Below, in pieces: positions 9,840 through 21,505 of a DNA stretch of 64,000 nt (position 1 is the stretch's first letter; each line of letters starts with the position of its first letter). Source of the DNA: Chaenocephalus aceratus (lineage: Eukaryota; Chordata; Actinopteri; Perciformes; Channichthyidae); contig CM043800.1 in assembly GCA_023974075.1 (NCBI GenBank), forward strand, positions 10,934,894-10,998,893. The letters are read 5' to 3'. The position numbers and the translations under genes are program-made. The notes beneath the pieces were generated by a model. The model saw nothing but the letters and a program-made list of their open reading frames with translations. It did not search any database and was not told where the DNA came from.

Positions 9840-12800
9840 GTGAGATTAAAAAAACTGTTTTTTTTTCTTTTAAAAGGTCACGTTTATTCTTAAATTGGGT
9901 TTATGTTGCATTTCATGTTTATAGCTAAAAAAAATTGTAATGTTTTGAAATGATTCTGGTGCATTGGATAGCTTTGAATGGATGCGATATTTTTAAATAC
10001 ACTTTTTATTTATTTATTACGAATTTATTTAGTTGAACATTGCATCAAAAACTTTTTTTCAAGCATTTGTACCATTTTAGTCCTGCAAAATGTACCACCG
10101 ATTACAACAAATAACCTCCTTAATAAAAAAAACATTTTATGTTAAAAATTAAATAAAGGTTGTTTCATATTAAAAACGAACGATTTGGGTTTTTAAGCTG
10201 CACTGTCAAACTCCATCGGGCCTTCGCTTATTAATTGGTTTGGCCTGTCAGTTTGGAAATAATTGAACTCCATTAGTGGCCGACTTGTCAGTCTGTGCTT
10301 CTACTTAACCGGCCTAATGGGCGACCCGGGTCTGCTGTGTGGGACTTCATGCCCTCAGCCGCCTCACATATCACCGCCTGGCGGGCCTGTTATCCCGATG
10401 AGCCGTTTAATTTTAATGGAATCCGGCCACAGAAAGATGGCACTGCGGCCGGGGCCATAGCCCGGGGAACGAAAAATGGCTAATAATAACAGATAATGAA
10501 CCATTGCTGAGGTGGTAAATATTTGGTTTTCAAGTGCAGATGATCAAAAAATGAGAAAATACAAATCTAATGACACTTTAAATGTAAAAGAAGAACATTA
10601 CAAATAATAATAAGTCAATTATAAATTTGTACACAATATGGGTAAACAATCTGCGGCTATAAGTGCATCCATAACCCACCCAGTTATTGTTGCAGCTGTC
10701 AGCGCTTGTGATTGATGCGTCTAAATGCGTGGCCCCGGGCTGCCGGCGATCATCAGGTGCAATCTCTGTGTTAAATGTCACGCTTCGATCTTTAATGTCC
10801 TTGAACAGTTTAGAAACGCTCTGACACTCCTCAAATTCGTTTCCCATATCAACTCAATTAGGCCCGAGTGTCATTCTCTTTAGTAAATTATCAGCAGAGC
10901 GGATAAAGACGCATTAAAGGACGTTGTGGTCAGGCGTGGCCGCAGTCCTTCAGGTAATATAGCAGAAGAGCTGGTGAAAAAAATCGTTAAAATGAACTAT
11001 GAAATAACAAAATAAAGAAAAAACGGGGAATGATAATGGGAAATAAAAACCTGCACAAAAAAAATCAAAAAGGGAACATTTGTTTTAAATGCTGTAGTTT
11101 TATGTATTCATTTTAAGTTGTGTCGGTTTGTCTTCGAGGGGACATTTGAAAGGGCCTCGGTGTTCATATTCTCCTATCAAACTGTGTATTTAGCGTTTTG
11201 TTTTTATGGCTTAGGTTCGCTTGGTTCGCGGGGAGTTCGTGGATGAATCGGGCTGTCTCGTGCCAGACTGGATCGGACTGATCCGTGCAGCCAGGAACAG
11301 CCAAGAGCAGAACCTGGAGGCGGTTTCAGACTTACCTGGTGGACAGGTAAATACTATCTAAATTCTCATCACACTTTAATGACAATACCGGATTCCCCCC
11401 TCCCTCCCTCACCTTTTGGACACTTCCGTTAACTCCCTCTCCTCTTCCCACTTTCTGTTTGTAGATATTTTACCGCGTGCTGAGAGAAATCCCTTCAGGA
11501 GAGGAGCTCAGTGTTTGGTACTCCAACGCTCTGGCCCAGTGGTACGACATCCCGACCACTGCTACTCCAACGCACGACGAAAAAGGTAAATCAGAATGCT
11601 AATAATGACCTGGGAGGGGGCTATAGTCTGGGATTTAAATAATGGGAATTTAAGGAAAACATGATCCTAGCTCTGATTTATAGGGGTATATCAGGGGGGT
11701 AACTGAATGGCAGCACTGGGGATTTAAGATGCAATAACAATGATTCCAAATATCACAGAAACTTTTAGGTAAATGTTTTTTTTATTGCTTATCCTTCAAA
11801 GTGTGGGCATGACTTCACAGAGGTCTGATACAACATCGACATGTGGAGGGGGGCATCACTGCACAGCTAAATGACTGCCAATACCAATAATGTCTGTCCG
11901 TTATCGCACAGAGATGGAAATCGATTGAATGTTGTCTTTTCCTCAGGCAGACTATTTGTTGTTGTTCATTTATTTGTTTATCGTAGAATAAAAAAAAAAC
12001 ACAACGACTTCTACCATTTAAAGAATATTAAATCAATTGGAAAATTGCCTTTTGGTGAAAACATATACAATTCGTTTGAATACAGGGATGCAAATATTGG
12101 TTCAGGCCTACAGAAGCAAGGATTTGATCGGATAGTGATAGCTTTTAATCATGTGCTGCGAGCCTTCAATATTGTGTAGGCATAATCCGATTGCAATAAT
12201 ATTATACAATACAGGGAATAAAGCATAATTAACGCATATACGCAGCTTTAAATTAACACTGATCAACTGCTTTCAAAATAGTTAGGAATTTTAATCCGTG
12301 TTTGGGCTGGTAATGATAGTTTGGCGGTTGCGCTTGGGGATTATTCGTTAATCTTGGCAAAACACCATCTGAACAGGAACTAATCCGGTTTAAAAAAGAT
12401 TATAAACAACAGACACTTTGCTGGGATTCCATTAAGTGAAGATGATTTTTGATTATACGTTTCGTGTTGACCTGGAAGGGCCTCTTAACTACTTGAATTA
12501 CTGTAAAAGCGAAACGTCGAAGCTTCAAATGATATCAAATGTACGTCGAGATAAAAATAATAATAATTGTGATAAAGTAATTACGGTCCTTAAACCCAAT
12601 AAAAAAGCAATTAAAATCACAAACTAACGAGTCTGGTCGTCCCTGGAAAAAGAAGAGGCTGTTGATTCAGTTGCGAGACGGAGGTTAACAAATGTCATCG
12701 CGTCATTAATATTCATGTATTCAAAAGCAAATAAACTCAAAAACAAGTGCTTCACGGCAAATTAGGTGGGTGCGTCAAGGTATTGTGCCCTAATGAATAC

Positions 12801-15087
12801 TAACTTTTATATGGGGTGTATATTGCCTTGATTCTCCGGCCCATCACCGTGTGCTCTCCTGGACATACGCTCTCTCCCATTATTAGGCGTCAACAGATGG
12901 GCCGCCGCCATTGTTTCTGGAGACTTGCGATTTCAAGCAACAGCTGCTGTCACTTCCACGGGAAAGCGCACACAGAGAGAAAGTCCCGCATTCAATGCAT
13001 GGGTTCTGAGCGCCAGATTGGGCAGGGCGTTTGCTCTTTTGATGGCGGCCATAAACAATGACCCGCATGAGGATTACAAAATCATTACATCTATATTAAC
13101 CTCAGAGTGCTCGACTCACTTAAACGGCCTCCTGTGTCTATTACCATTTGGCACCGGATCTTAGAAAACGGATCATGTCCATTATCCTTACATTAACAGA
13201 AAATGCTTCTTTTTAAAAGGGCCATGTATTTTTAAGGAAACATTTATGTTTTTTTATTTTTACAAAGCTTAATTTTGACAATCTATCCATTTAATCTCGA
13301 GGCCCATTTATCTCAAATATTAGTTTTTACATTTTATCACAACCCCTGTTCAATATATGTTCGTGTGCTGTGAGGGGAAGCGGGGAGGGGGCATTTGTCT
13401 GTGTAGCAGTTTACAGGTATTTCTCCACAGGTTTAAAAACCTGTTATGCTCGTTTTACGCACGGACATGCCCTTTTACGCACGGGAATATTTTGTAATTT
13501 GGCAGGGAATTATCTGTCTTCACGCTGTGTTGTGTGACTTAATGATCCTTGTCCAACTGATAATTAATGTCATGTTCTCTCTCTGTCTCTTCAGGTGAGG
13601 AGCGTTACATCTGCTGGTACTGCTGGCGAATATTCAAGTACCCCAACACACTCAAGGCCCACGTCCACTTTCACTGCGCCCTGAGCAACGGGCGGGGCTT
13701 TTTGAGCAGCGAGCAGGCCAGAGGCACGGAGACCTTCACCAGGTCACCAAAGTCTGGAGACATCCCGAACACTTCCACCTCCCCTAGGAGCGGCCACAGT
13801 AACTCCTCCATCTCAGACTCTGGCAGGCGGGCTGTGTCCTCATCGCCGTTTCTGCAAAAAGTTGGACTGTCGAAGAAAAGCAGCACAGAGGAGCAGGACA
13901 GAGCCCTCGACATGAGCGTTACCTCAGCCAGAAACCAAGGACACATCCTTGGCCTCGGGGCCACATCCTCAATGTTGAGCAGCATGGGCTTCCATCCGGG
14001 TGTGCGCTCTGCCTTCAAACCCACCGGAGTCTCCAAAGTCCCGGGCGCGGACGCATCCAGAGAGGAAGCAAACGCGAAGCTGAGCAGTCTGGGGTTCGGC
14101 AAGCTCATTGGAAACATGAAACCAATCCGCAATGTTGGCGAGACTCTAAACGGAGGAGGCAGCCACCCTCCCAAGTGCACACCTGCAATCATGGACTCCT
14201 CATCTCAAATGGTGCCATGCACAAACGCCATCCGGGGTTTCCCGCTGCTGCCTCATGTAGAGGAGACGTCAGCTTTTAAGCACGTAGAGAGCCGTATGCA
14301 CCCCGGCCTGTCCCCTTCCCGCTACCCCCAGATGCCCCCTGGACTGCATTTTGAGAGGTTCTCTCTCCCTCACTTTGATGGGGTCAAGACATACGGTGGA
14401 GACTGCAACATCCCCCTAATGCCCCTCACTGTGTATAACGGAGAGCTTCTGTACAGCTCGCCATACTATCCTCTCAAATTCCACTTCAGCAACCTCCTCA
14501 AGTACCCGGAGTCCATGTCCTACTTCGGTGCGCCCTCATTGAACCACGACCTGGGCTCAATCGCAAACATCGACCGGGAGATCGCCATGCACACGCAACA
14601 GCTGTCTGAAATCGCGGCGGATAAGAACCGGACGAGGCTGGACTCAATGCCCACAGGAGCCGCGAGCAACGCCGGGCCAGGCAAGCCGAAAAAGGGACAC
14701 CTGTGTCTGTACTGCGGCAAGCTGTACTCCAGGAAATACGGCCTGAAAATCCACATGAGGACTCACACAGGTTACAAGCCGCTTAAGTGCAAAGTGTGCT
14801 TCAGGCCCTTCGGAGACCCAAGCAACCTGAACAAGCACATCCGCCTGCACGCAGAGGGAAACACGCCGTACAGGTGCGAATTTTGCGGCAAGGTGCTGGT
14901 GCGCAGACGCGACTTGGAGAGGCACGTGAAGTCCAGACACCCCGGGCAGACCGTGAAGAAACTGGAGGACAAACCGGGAGGCCTGTTCGAGGACGCAGAG
15001 CAAAAGAGCGACAATGACAGCGACGTGGACGTGTGCTTCACCGACGACCAGAGCGACCAGGAAGAGTCGAGCAAAAACACTGACTGA
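9696..15087 (+). CDS. prdm13: PR domain zinc finger protein 13
   Basis: Nuclear transcription regulator of the PRDM family, known in vertebrates for specifying dorsal spinal cord GABAergic neurons and retinal amacrine cells downstream of Ptf1a. Coding exons: 9696-9839, 11215-11346, 11465-11585, 13595-15087; all introns are GT-AG and the frame is continuous over 629 residues. The PR (SET-like) domain spans about residues 15-130 ([16 protein letters not shown], then GGQIFYRVL and [15 protein letters not shown]). Finger 1 is C139/C142/H155/H159. Three C-terminal C2H2 fingers are C503/C506/H519/H523, C531/C534/H547/H551 and C560/C563/H576/H581, followed by an acidic tail with [15 protein letters not shown]. 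The start at 9696 is preferred over the in-frame ATG at 9672, because it matches the recalled family N-terminus and has G at -3. The gene is intact, and the large last exon is typical of the family. Confidence 0.97.
10180..10550. other. Candidate intronic enhancer A in prdm13 intron 1
   Basis: A repeat-free block with balanced base composition inside an otherwise AT-rich intron. It has TTATTAATTGG, TAATTGAA and TTTAATTTTAATGG homeodomain-type motifs and CpG-containing stretches, but no splice-bounded frame. Regulatory function is inferred from composition and location only. Confidence 0.35.
10660..10970. other. Candidate intronic enhancer B in prdm13 intron 1
   Basis: A second balanced, repeat-free block containing TTATTGTT (SOX-like), a CAGCTG E-box, CAGGTG and CAATTAGG motifs. 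It is separated from block A by AT-rich DNA. No coding signal is present. Confidence 0.33.
11215..11346 (+). CDS. prdm13: prdm13 coding exon 2
   Basis: Forty-four codons of the PR domain (begins [13 protein letters not shown], ends SDLPGGQ), between acceptor TTAG and donor GTAAAT, phase 0 at both ends. Confidence 0.95.
11465..11585 (+). CDS. prdm13: prdm13 coding exon 3
   Basis: Forty codons plus one base finish the PR domain (begins [14 protein letters not shown], ends TPTHDEK), between acceptor GTAG and donor GTAAAT. The split Gly codon is completed by exon 4. Confidence 0.95.
12640..13170. other. Candidate intronic enhancer C in prdm13 intron 3
   Basis: This part of the 2-kb intron 3 has unusually balanced composition, CATTAATATTCATG and CCTAATGAAT homeodomain-type motifs, CAGATG and CAGCTG E-boxes, a CCATTGTTT SOX-like site and GATGGCGGCCATAAA. 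Short open frames here lack coding character. Function is inferred, not shown. Confidence 0.35.
13595..15087 (+). CDS. prdm13: prdm13 coding exon 4 with all zinc fingers
   Basis: The exon opens with two bases completing Gly133 after acceptor TTCAG and codes for 496 further residues. It holds finger 1 directly after the PR domain, a long Ser/Pro-rich linker with short family-typical blocks ([45 protein letters not shown]), then three adjacent fingers. The stop is TGA at 15085-15087. An open frame starting upstream at 13567 runs through the intron into this exon; its first ten codons are intronic. Confidence 0.97.
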
Positions 15088-15724
15088 GATGCGTTCAGGG
15101 CCAGAGACACTGATCAGTGACTTTAAATTATGTACACAATGTCATTTAGTCTTGTGCTGAATCTAGATTTGTTTTTACCCAAAGGCCTAAATCTTCTAAT
15201 CTTTGACTCTCTGTTTGGTGTTTCATCATGACATATTCGAGAGAGAAAACACATATTTATTTGTTAGTCACAGATTTGGGGCAGGTAACATTTTCTTTGT
15301 CTATCTCTTGGACAATGCAACATGTTTTCTTTGTGCCAAATAACCTGTGGCCTTGGGTTCTGGCACGCTTTCTTAACCATGCGTAAAACACAGTCTGCCA
15401 GTGGGGCTGCAGACATTTTTGTTTGTTTCAAATGACTATAATATATTTTGCTTTAATTTTTCTCCATGCAGTTGGTTAAATGTCTTTTGCTGCGTTGAAA
15501 AAATGCTAACAATTCTAAAGAAACACCACACTAAACAAGAACAAAGATCCGACATTAGACAGTGTCAGTTGCTTTAAGAAAATAGACAAATCAAGGCTGA
15601 ATATGAGACTAAATGACTTAACTTAGATATCATTTTTATTTGTGTAAAAAAAAGAATATTTTTGTTGTTTGTCGCCCCTTGAGAAAGGACATATGGGTTA
15701 ATTTATCGAAAGACCTAATCCAAA

Positions 15725-15730
15725 AATAAA
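15725..15730 (+). promoter_or_regulatory. Candidate polyadenylation signal of prdm13
   Basis: AATAAA lies 638 bp after the prdm13 stop. Further AATAAA hexamers occur near 16673 and 16735, so a longer 3' UTR is possible and the true end is undecided. Confidence 0.45.
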
Positions 15731-15759
15731 AACAAGCACTACATTTCATCACCCCGGAT

Positions 15760-17050
15760 ATTCACGAATGAGCTGCACACATATGATTATTTTTATTTTT
15801 GTACAATTAAAAAATCATTCCCACATCCCCCTCTAAACTGTCAGTTGCACTTTAAAAACAGCAATGGGCATTTCAGTTCAACAAAACCGATGCATATTGA
15901 TTCATATAATCCCGTTTATGATCATGGCTTTATTAACGGATCCCTGCAGCCTCATTAATAACACACTGTACTTAAATTTGCACTTTCTTGCCGAGGCACG
16001 CTGCTCTGAGAGAAGCAGCAGCAGCCCAGTTTTATTTAAGGAATTATTTCTAGAGAAAGGAAATTGTATGGATTGCAGTTATAGCCTAAAGAAGTGTAAA
16101 GTATGATATTTCACATTTCAGTGGAGAAGTGTTGTATACGTTTGTTTACAAGTGATATTGTCTATGAGCACAATATGTTTCTCCTGTCCGTTAAGTTGTT
16201 GGTTTTTGAATACATTTAATTTAAAAATATTAAAAAACGTGTTTGAGGTTTTCTTAATTGTCCGTGAGTCCATGATTGCCATATGTTTCTACTTTCTTTA
16301 ATTGGGTGTTTTGTGTGACACTCAGTAGGCATTGTAGTTGAACAGAAAGATATTCAGATTTAATTTATTTATATATATTTTTTCGTCTTCATCCAATACA
16401 TCTGCATCAAAGCTTAGCCTGTTGTAATCAAGTCAAACGGTAAGTCTTCTTTACCTTTCTTAAATTTGAAAGAATATTTGATATAATATATTATACATGA
16501 TCATTTGAAAGGCATATTCGGACGCTTTAATTAGCCTAAATAAAAGTAAGAATTGCGCATTGTGAAAGTACTCTGCCACAAAAGCCTGCATTGAAATGTT
16601 AATTGTAGCAAAGGTTAATTAAAAGTATGAAATGTAAAATGTAAAAAATGCAAAAGTGCAGAATTATTTTTTAATAAATAAAAACTTGCCCATATTTATC
16701 TTATTATCTCATCAACAAGCAGTTTTGCGATTAAAAATAAAGCTATTTTTTTGTCATTTATATGCTGTTAGTTAAATCTTTGCAAATACATTACATTCAA
16801 TACAATTATTGTTTTTTATTAATGTGGAGGAGAAGAATAAAGTGGCAACAGACTTGAATATATATAACCTCAAATGTTTGCTAAAATACAGTACTTGAGT
16901 AAATGTACTTAGTTTCATTCCACCTCTGATTTTTTCACTGTCAATGTTTCAACCACAACATAACTAATCTTAATTATTATTTAATTATTAAGGCATCAGT
17001 CTGAAATGAAATGTGCCTCTCCTGCATGGTGTGGACTCTCAGATTTGGTT
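15760..17050. other. Possible distal 3' UTR or 3' flank of prdm13, no gene
   Basis: AT-rich DNA with no coding frame. A short stretch at about 15860-16030 is more balanced. The boundary between 3' UTR and intergenic DNA cannot be fixed without transcript data. Confidence 0.5.
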
Positions 17051-17056
17051 CCCTGT

Positions 17057-17155
17057 GATCAATCAATCAATCAATGTTTATTTATATAGCCCAATATCAC
17101 AAATGTTACATTTGTCTCAGTGGTCTTCACAGTTTGTACAGAATATTAGTAATGA
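17057..17155 (-). mobile_element. LINE 3' tail fragment
   Basis: On the minus strand this reads as a LINE end with GGGCTATATAAATAAACATT followed by (TGAT)n repeats, a very common tail of fish L2-like elements. It is 5'-truncated and non-coding. Confidence 0.65.
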
Positions 17156-17159
17156 TGTG

Positions 17160-18350
17160 ATGTCTCCGAACACCTCTACTCCACTGACCTGTCAAACATC
17201 TTTCACTTCAGAGAACTGCTGCAGCGGAGATCCCTCAATAACAGACATGGCAAATAAAATACCTCAATTGGTGAATGACTGTCTCCTGTGTACAAGTTGT
17301 ATACAAGCAGCAAAGATAGTTGTGACCTTGATGTGGTTTATTGAATCCATTTGTAAACATTTGAATGAATTTTGCAATCTCTTTGAGATTGCTAAATTCA
17401 TGTTGTTTTGGCACTTACTGTACACAAAGTCACCTTTGTGTGTGGTTTTCAGGATGTATGGGTCAAGCATGTGGCAGTATCTTACAAATCCCACTTTCTA
17501 TACGTGTTTTCATATGTGACAACTTAAACTGATGCATTATTTATTGAGGTACAGTAGCCCCCCATTAAACAATGAAGAGACTGTGCACTGATTTCTTTCA
17601 GGAAAAGCCATAATGTGTTTATTATGCAACATGGGATGAAGAATAATCCAATGCAGCCTGTTATAACAAATAATACTTACAGCATAAGGTCTCTTTTTAT
17701 GTTAAATGCATTTGTCACATCCTGTTTTAAAGTGTAAAATATATGAAAATAAAAACGCTAGCACATTATCAAATCCGATAAGTACAGAATACCTAAATCT
17801 TTGTAGAAACTGATTACGAAAAAAAAACCTCCAAGCAAAGCAATATTGGACACTTCTGATGTAGCTGTATCTGGATCACCTCCTGAGTGTGTGTGGGTGA
17901 GTGAGTGTGGATGTGTCTGTGGCTGTATGAGGGCCGTGTCAGAAAGTAACCGACAAATTGCGAAAATGTGGCCAAAACTCTTGCGAGACTTGCCCCCCCA
18001 CAATCCAAACCTTACCATCTCACAAGAGTTTGGCAACTTGTTGGTTACCTTTAAGACACACCCGTACATGAGTGTGATCTCTACATCTCAAACACATAGT
18101 TACAAGGGCACCCGGAGCTGAGCAGCTGAGTGCTTGATGTAAAAAGTATAGCCTGATTTCTTACAAGAGCAATTCAAATGATCTGACAACCATGGCCATC
18201 AAACAACACATGACATTTAAACAAAAAAACGAAATACATTTAATTAATTAATCAATAAATACCAAGTATATCCCATTTGTACAAAGACCTTAAAAAGCCA
18301 AACCTTAAATAATAAAATAAGTATTTGTTTTTTATTAGCAAAAACACAAT
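17160..18350. other. Intergenic DNA, no gene seen
   Basis: AT-rich sequence with a short GTGTG-rich patch near 17886-17930. No open frame has splice support or a recognisable product. Confidence 0.5.
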
Positions 18351-18351
18351 A

Positions 18352-19040
18352 GCCGCGTTCACACTGCGGTACTTTTCCCACAAAGGTTCATGCAAACTTA
18401 GTTCATGCGAACTCTTTAGTTCGCATGAACTAAGTACAGATCGCGTTCACACCAGAAAAAGTCCCTGGGGCTGGATTAGGCAAATGAAGCCGCTGAAGTC
18501 ACTTTTTCTTCTTCTGCTTTGGGTTTACTGGCAGGCCGCAACCCACTTCACGGCGTATACTGCCGCCCAAAGTCCCCGGCCGGAAGTCCCCGGAGTTGGG
18601 GACTGGCAGTAGAAGCTGCTGGTAGTCCCAGCAGCTTCTACTGAAGCCTTCCGAGTAAATCGCCAGAACGCCGACACCTCCTCATCTCCACCGCTCCCAT
18701 GTTTTATTTTGTGTTGCCATAAGTTAGTCTCTCTGCGTTTCTGCGCTGGGCTAATGCTAATGCTAATAATGCTAATGGGAGGATAATAAAATGGCGGCTT
18801 CACACAACTTTTTTGGGAGTTTTACGGGGCGTGGTTTGCAATTCGCCCAGCCAATCAGGAATATAGCTCTTTTCTCAAAAAAGAGCCGCTCGAAAGTCCC
18901 TGCTCTCTAGCAGGGACTTTCGAGGGGGTAAAAAGGTTCGCATGAACTACTTTTAGTACCGGCTCTTTTTGGTGTGAACGCGATCATGAACTAAGTTCGC
19001 ATGAACCTTTGTGGGAAAAGTACCGCAGTGTGAACGCGGC
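18352..19040. mobile_element. MITE-like element with multi-layer inverted repeats
   Basis: The ends are inverted repeats beginning GCCGCGTTCACACTGCGG and matching for about 57 bp. Inside them a second inverted pair built on GCGTTCACACC and GTTCGCATGAAC is nested. Two internal hairpins are obvious: one around 18610-18650 (AGTAGAAGCTGCTGG arms) and one at 18894-18921 (AAAGTCCCTGCT arms). No transposase frame is present. The flanking trinucleotides are ATA and AAA, so no clean target duplication is seen. A Harbinger-type MITE is possible. Confidence 0.75.
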
Positions 19041-19225
19041 AAAGGACCACATTTTGAGTGGCTTTGGCGAGAGCATGTACTAAATGATAGCTTCAGATTC
19101 TCGTTGGAAACATAGACTGCATAGCTGACACATTTCTTAATAAAGCCATACATACATTTTCATAATGTGACCTTTTTTATTTAAAGTGTCTGCTAAAAGT
19201 TTTCCTCTCGTTCACAGCAGTTTAT

Positions 19226-21505
19226 GGGTGTGTTCACACCTAATAGTCCGCTCTCTGGTGCGCACCAGACCACAGTTTGTTACATTGTTTCATTTTTCAG
19301 AAGGTTCGGTTTGCGTTCACACGGGCAAAACTCAAACGGACTATAAACTTTAAACACAAGTCATGTGCTCGGAAATGCTGTTCAACCATTGGTCAGACAT
19401 TAAGGGGGTACAAACGCAAATCACGGCCATTTCTAGCGGAGCCTCCGCCATGGAGCATCGGCACTTTCGGCAGGTTATTCTCATGCTGCTGTTAGTCTGG
19501 AGATCAACAGACACTAGCGGCCCGCGCATATGATTATATAATCAAACAACGTCCGTTAAAAAACATTATTACATGGCTTTGTTGACTGTATACAGTTTGG
19601 CTGAAACTAACTGACAAGACAAGAGCGACAAGAAAACAGCGGAGAAGTAACGGGCAGAAACCCTCCTTTTTACGCAGCGGTCCAGACATAGGTCAGACGA
19701 CGAGACATATTCAGTTGCCAGTTACTTTGGCATTAGGGCAGGGATATCTAGATACTTCCCAAGGTTTGACATTATGAATTGTGATACTTTTAAAGCAAGC
19801 AACGATTTTTTCAAATCTGTAATCATGAAGCTCCTCAAAAACGCTATCGAAGCAGTTCCTGCAGTTGTTACGTTAGTTCAAACAGTAACAACGGACTATT
19901 TTTCTTAGCGGATGCATGTCAATGTAAATACATACAACTATTTTTTAAATCAATAAAATTATTTTCTAAATCCACAAAAGCATTTAAATTAATATTGGGA
20001 GTCATGTCGTTACTTTGTTGAGAATGTGGCCATGTAATAAGCGGCATAATGTGCAACAGCGCGGTCATTATGAGGAAAAGAACACCTTCATGCCGATCTA
20101 GATCCCTCCGCTTCGCGTCGGGCTCCTGGTCAGCCTGTCGGTGTTCTTTTCCTGCTTCTCCAGAGAGAGAGAGACGTTCTGCAGTCTGCAGAGTTTCACC
20201 GACGACAGGTGTTCTTACTTTTATGTAGCTGACGGAGAATTTTTACTTTACACGTCACTGTTCAACACTTAATTCTGCTTTACTCTCTGCGGATATCTTC
20301 AAAAATCTTTAGTGAAAGAGTCTTTCAAGACATCCGCGGTTGTTTAGTTAAAGAGTAAAGCAGAATTAAGTGTTGAACAGTGTCGTGTAAAGTAAAAATT
20401 CTCCGTCAGCTACATAAAAGTAAGAACACCTGTCGTCGGTGAAACACCCCTCCTCTGCAGAACGTCTCTCATGGATAAGCAGGAAAAGAACACCGACAGG
20501 CTGATCAGGAGCCCGACGTGAAGCGGAGGGATCTAGATCGGCATGAAGGTGTTCTTTTCCCCATAATGACCGCGCTGCTGCACATTATGCCGCTTATTAC
20601 ATGGCCAGATTCTCAACAAAGTAACGACATGACTCCCAATATTAATTGAAATGCTTTTGTGGATTTAGAAAATTATTTTATTGATTTAAAAAATAGTTGT
20701 ATTTAAATGTACATGTATCCGCTAAGAAAAATAGTCCGTTGTTACTGTTTGAACTAACGTAGCAACGGCAGGAACTGCTTCGATAGCGTTTTTGAGGAGC
20801 TTTTTGATTACAGATTTGAAAACATCGCTGCTTGCTTTAAAAGTAGCACAATTCATTATGTCAAACCTTGGGAAGTATCTAGATATCCCTGCCCTAATGC
20901 CAAAGTAACTGGCAACTGAATATGGGTCGCCGTCGACCTATGTCTGGACCGCTGCGTAAAAAGGAGGGTTTCTGCCCGTTACTTCTCCGCTGTTTTCTTG
21001 TCGCTCTTGTCTTGTCAGTTAGTTTCAGCCAAACTGTATACAGTTCAATCGAACGGACTTCTTTGTGCAGATGTGAGCGTCCTTAACAACGGTCAATAAA
21101 TCCTTGACAGCGGTCTGTCTGTTCTGGATTAAAAACGTATCACGTGTTTTGAATTGACCAATCAGAATCGAGTATTCAACAAAGCCATGTAATAATGTTT
21201 TTTAACGGACGTTGTTTGATTATATAATCATGTCTGTTGATCTCCAGACTAACAGCAGCATGAGAATAACCTGCCGAAAGTGCCGAGGCTCCGCTAGAAA
21301 TTGCCGGGATTTGCGTTTGTACCCCCTTAATGTCTGACCAATGGTTGAACAGCATTTCCGTGCACATGACTTGTGTTTAAAGTTTATAGTCCCTTTGAGT
21401 TTTTGCCAGTGTGAACGCAAACCGAATTTTCTGAAAAATGAAACAATGTAACAAACTGTGGTCTGGTGCGCACCAGAGAGCGGACTATTAGGTGTGAACA
21501 CACCC
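19226..21505. mobile_element. 2.28-kb near-perfect palindromic (foldback) element
   Basis: The left end begins GGGTGTGTTCACACC and the right end is its exact reverse complement. The two arms (about 19226-20302 and 20330-21505) are inverted copies along almost their whole length, meeting at a loop of roughly 25-30 nt near 20303-20330. The right arm has an extra segment at about 21047-21175 lacking from the left arm. Short open frames in mirrored position on the two arms have no recognisable domain. Possible flanking TTA suggests PIF/Harbinger-type insertion, but the left copy is offset by one base. Confidence 0.85.

Noticed and set aside
13671..15110. Minus-strand and alternate-frame open frames over prdm13 exon 4
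   Set aside because: Shadows of a GC-richer true coding exon; the + frame has the zinc fingers.
17013..17519. 168-codon open frame
   Set aside because: It reads through a LINE tail with (ATCA)n repeats at its start and shows no domain.
19277..19495. 72-codon frame in the left arm of the palindrome, mirrored at 21220-21501
   Set aside because: Present only because the arms are inverted copies. No domain, no splice support, and the two mirror frames differ by frame-changing differences.
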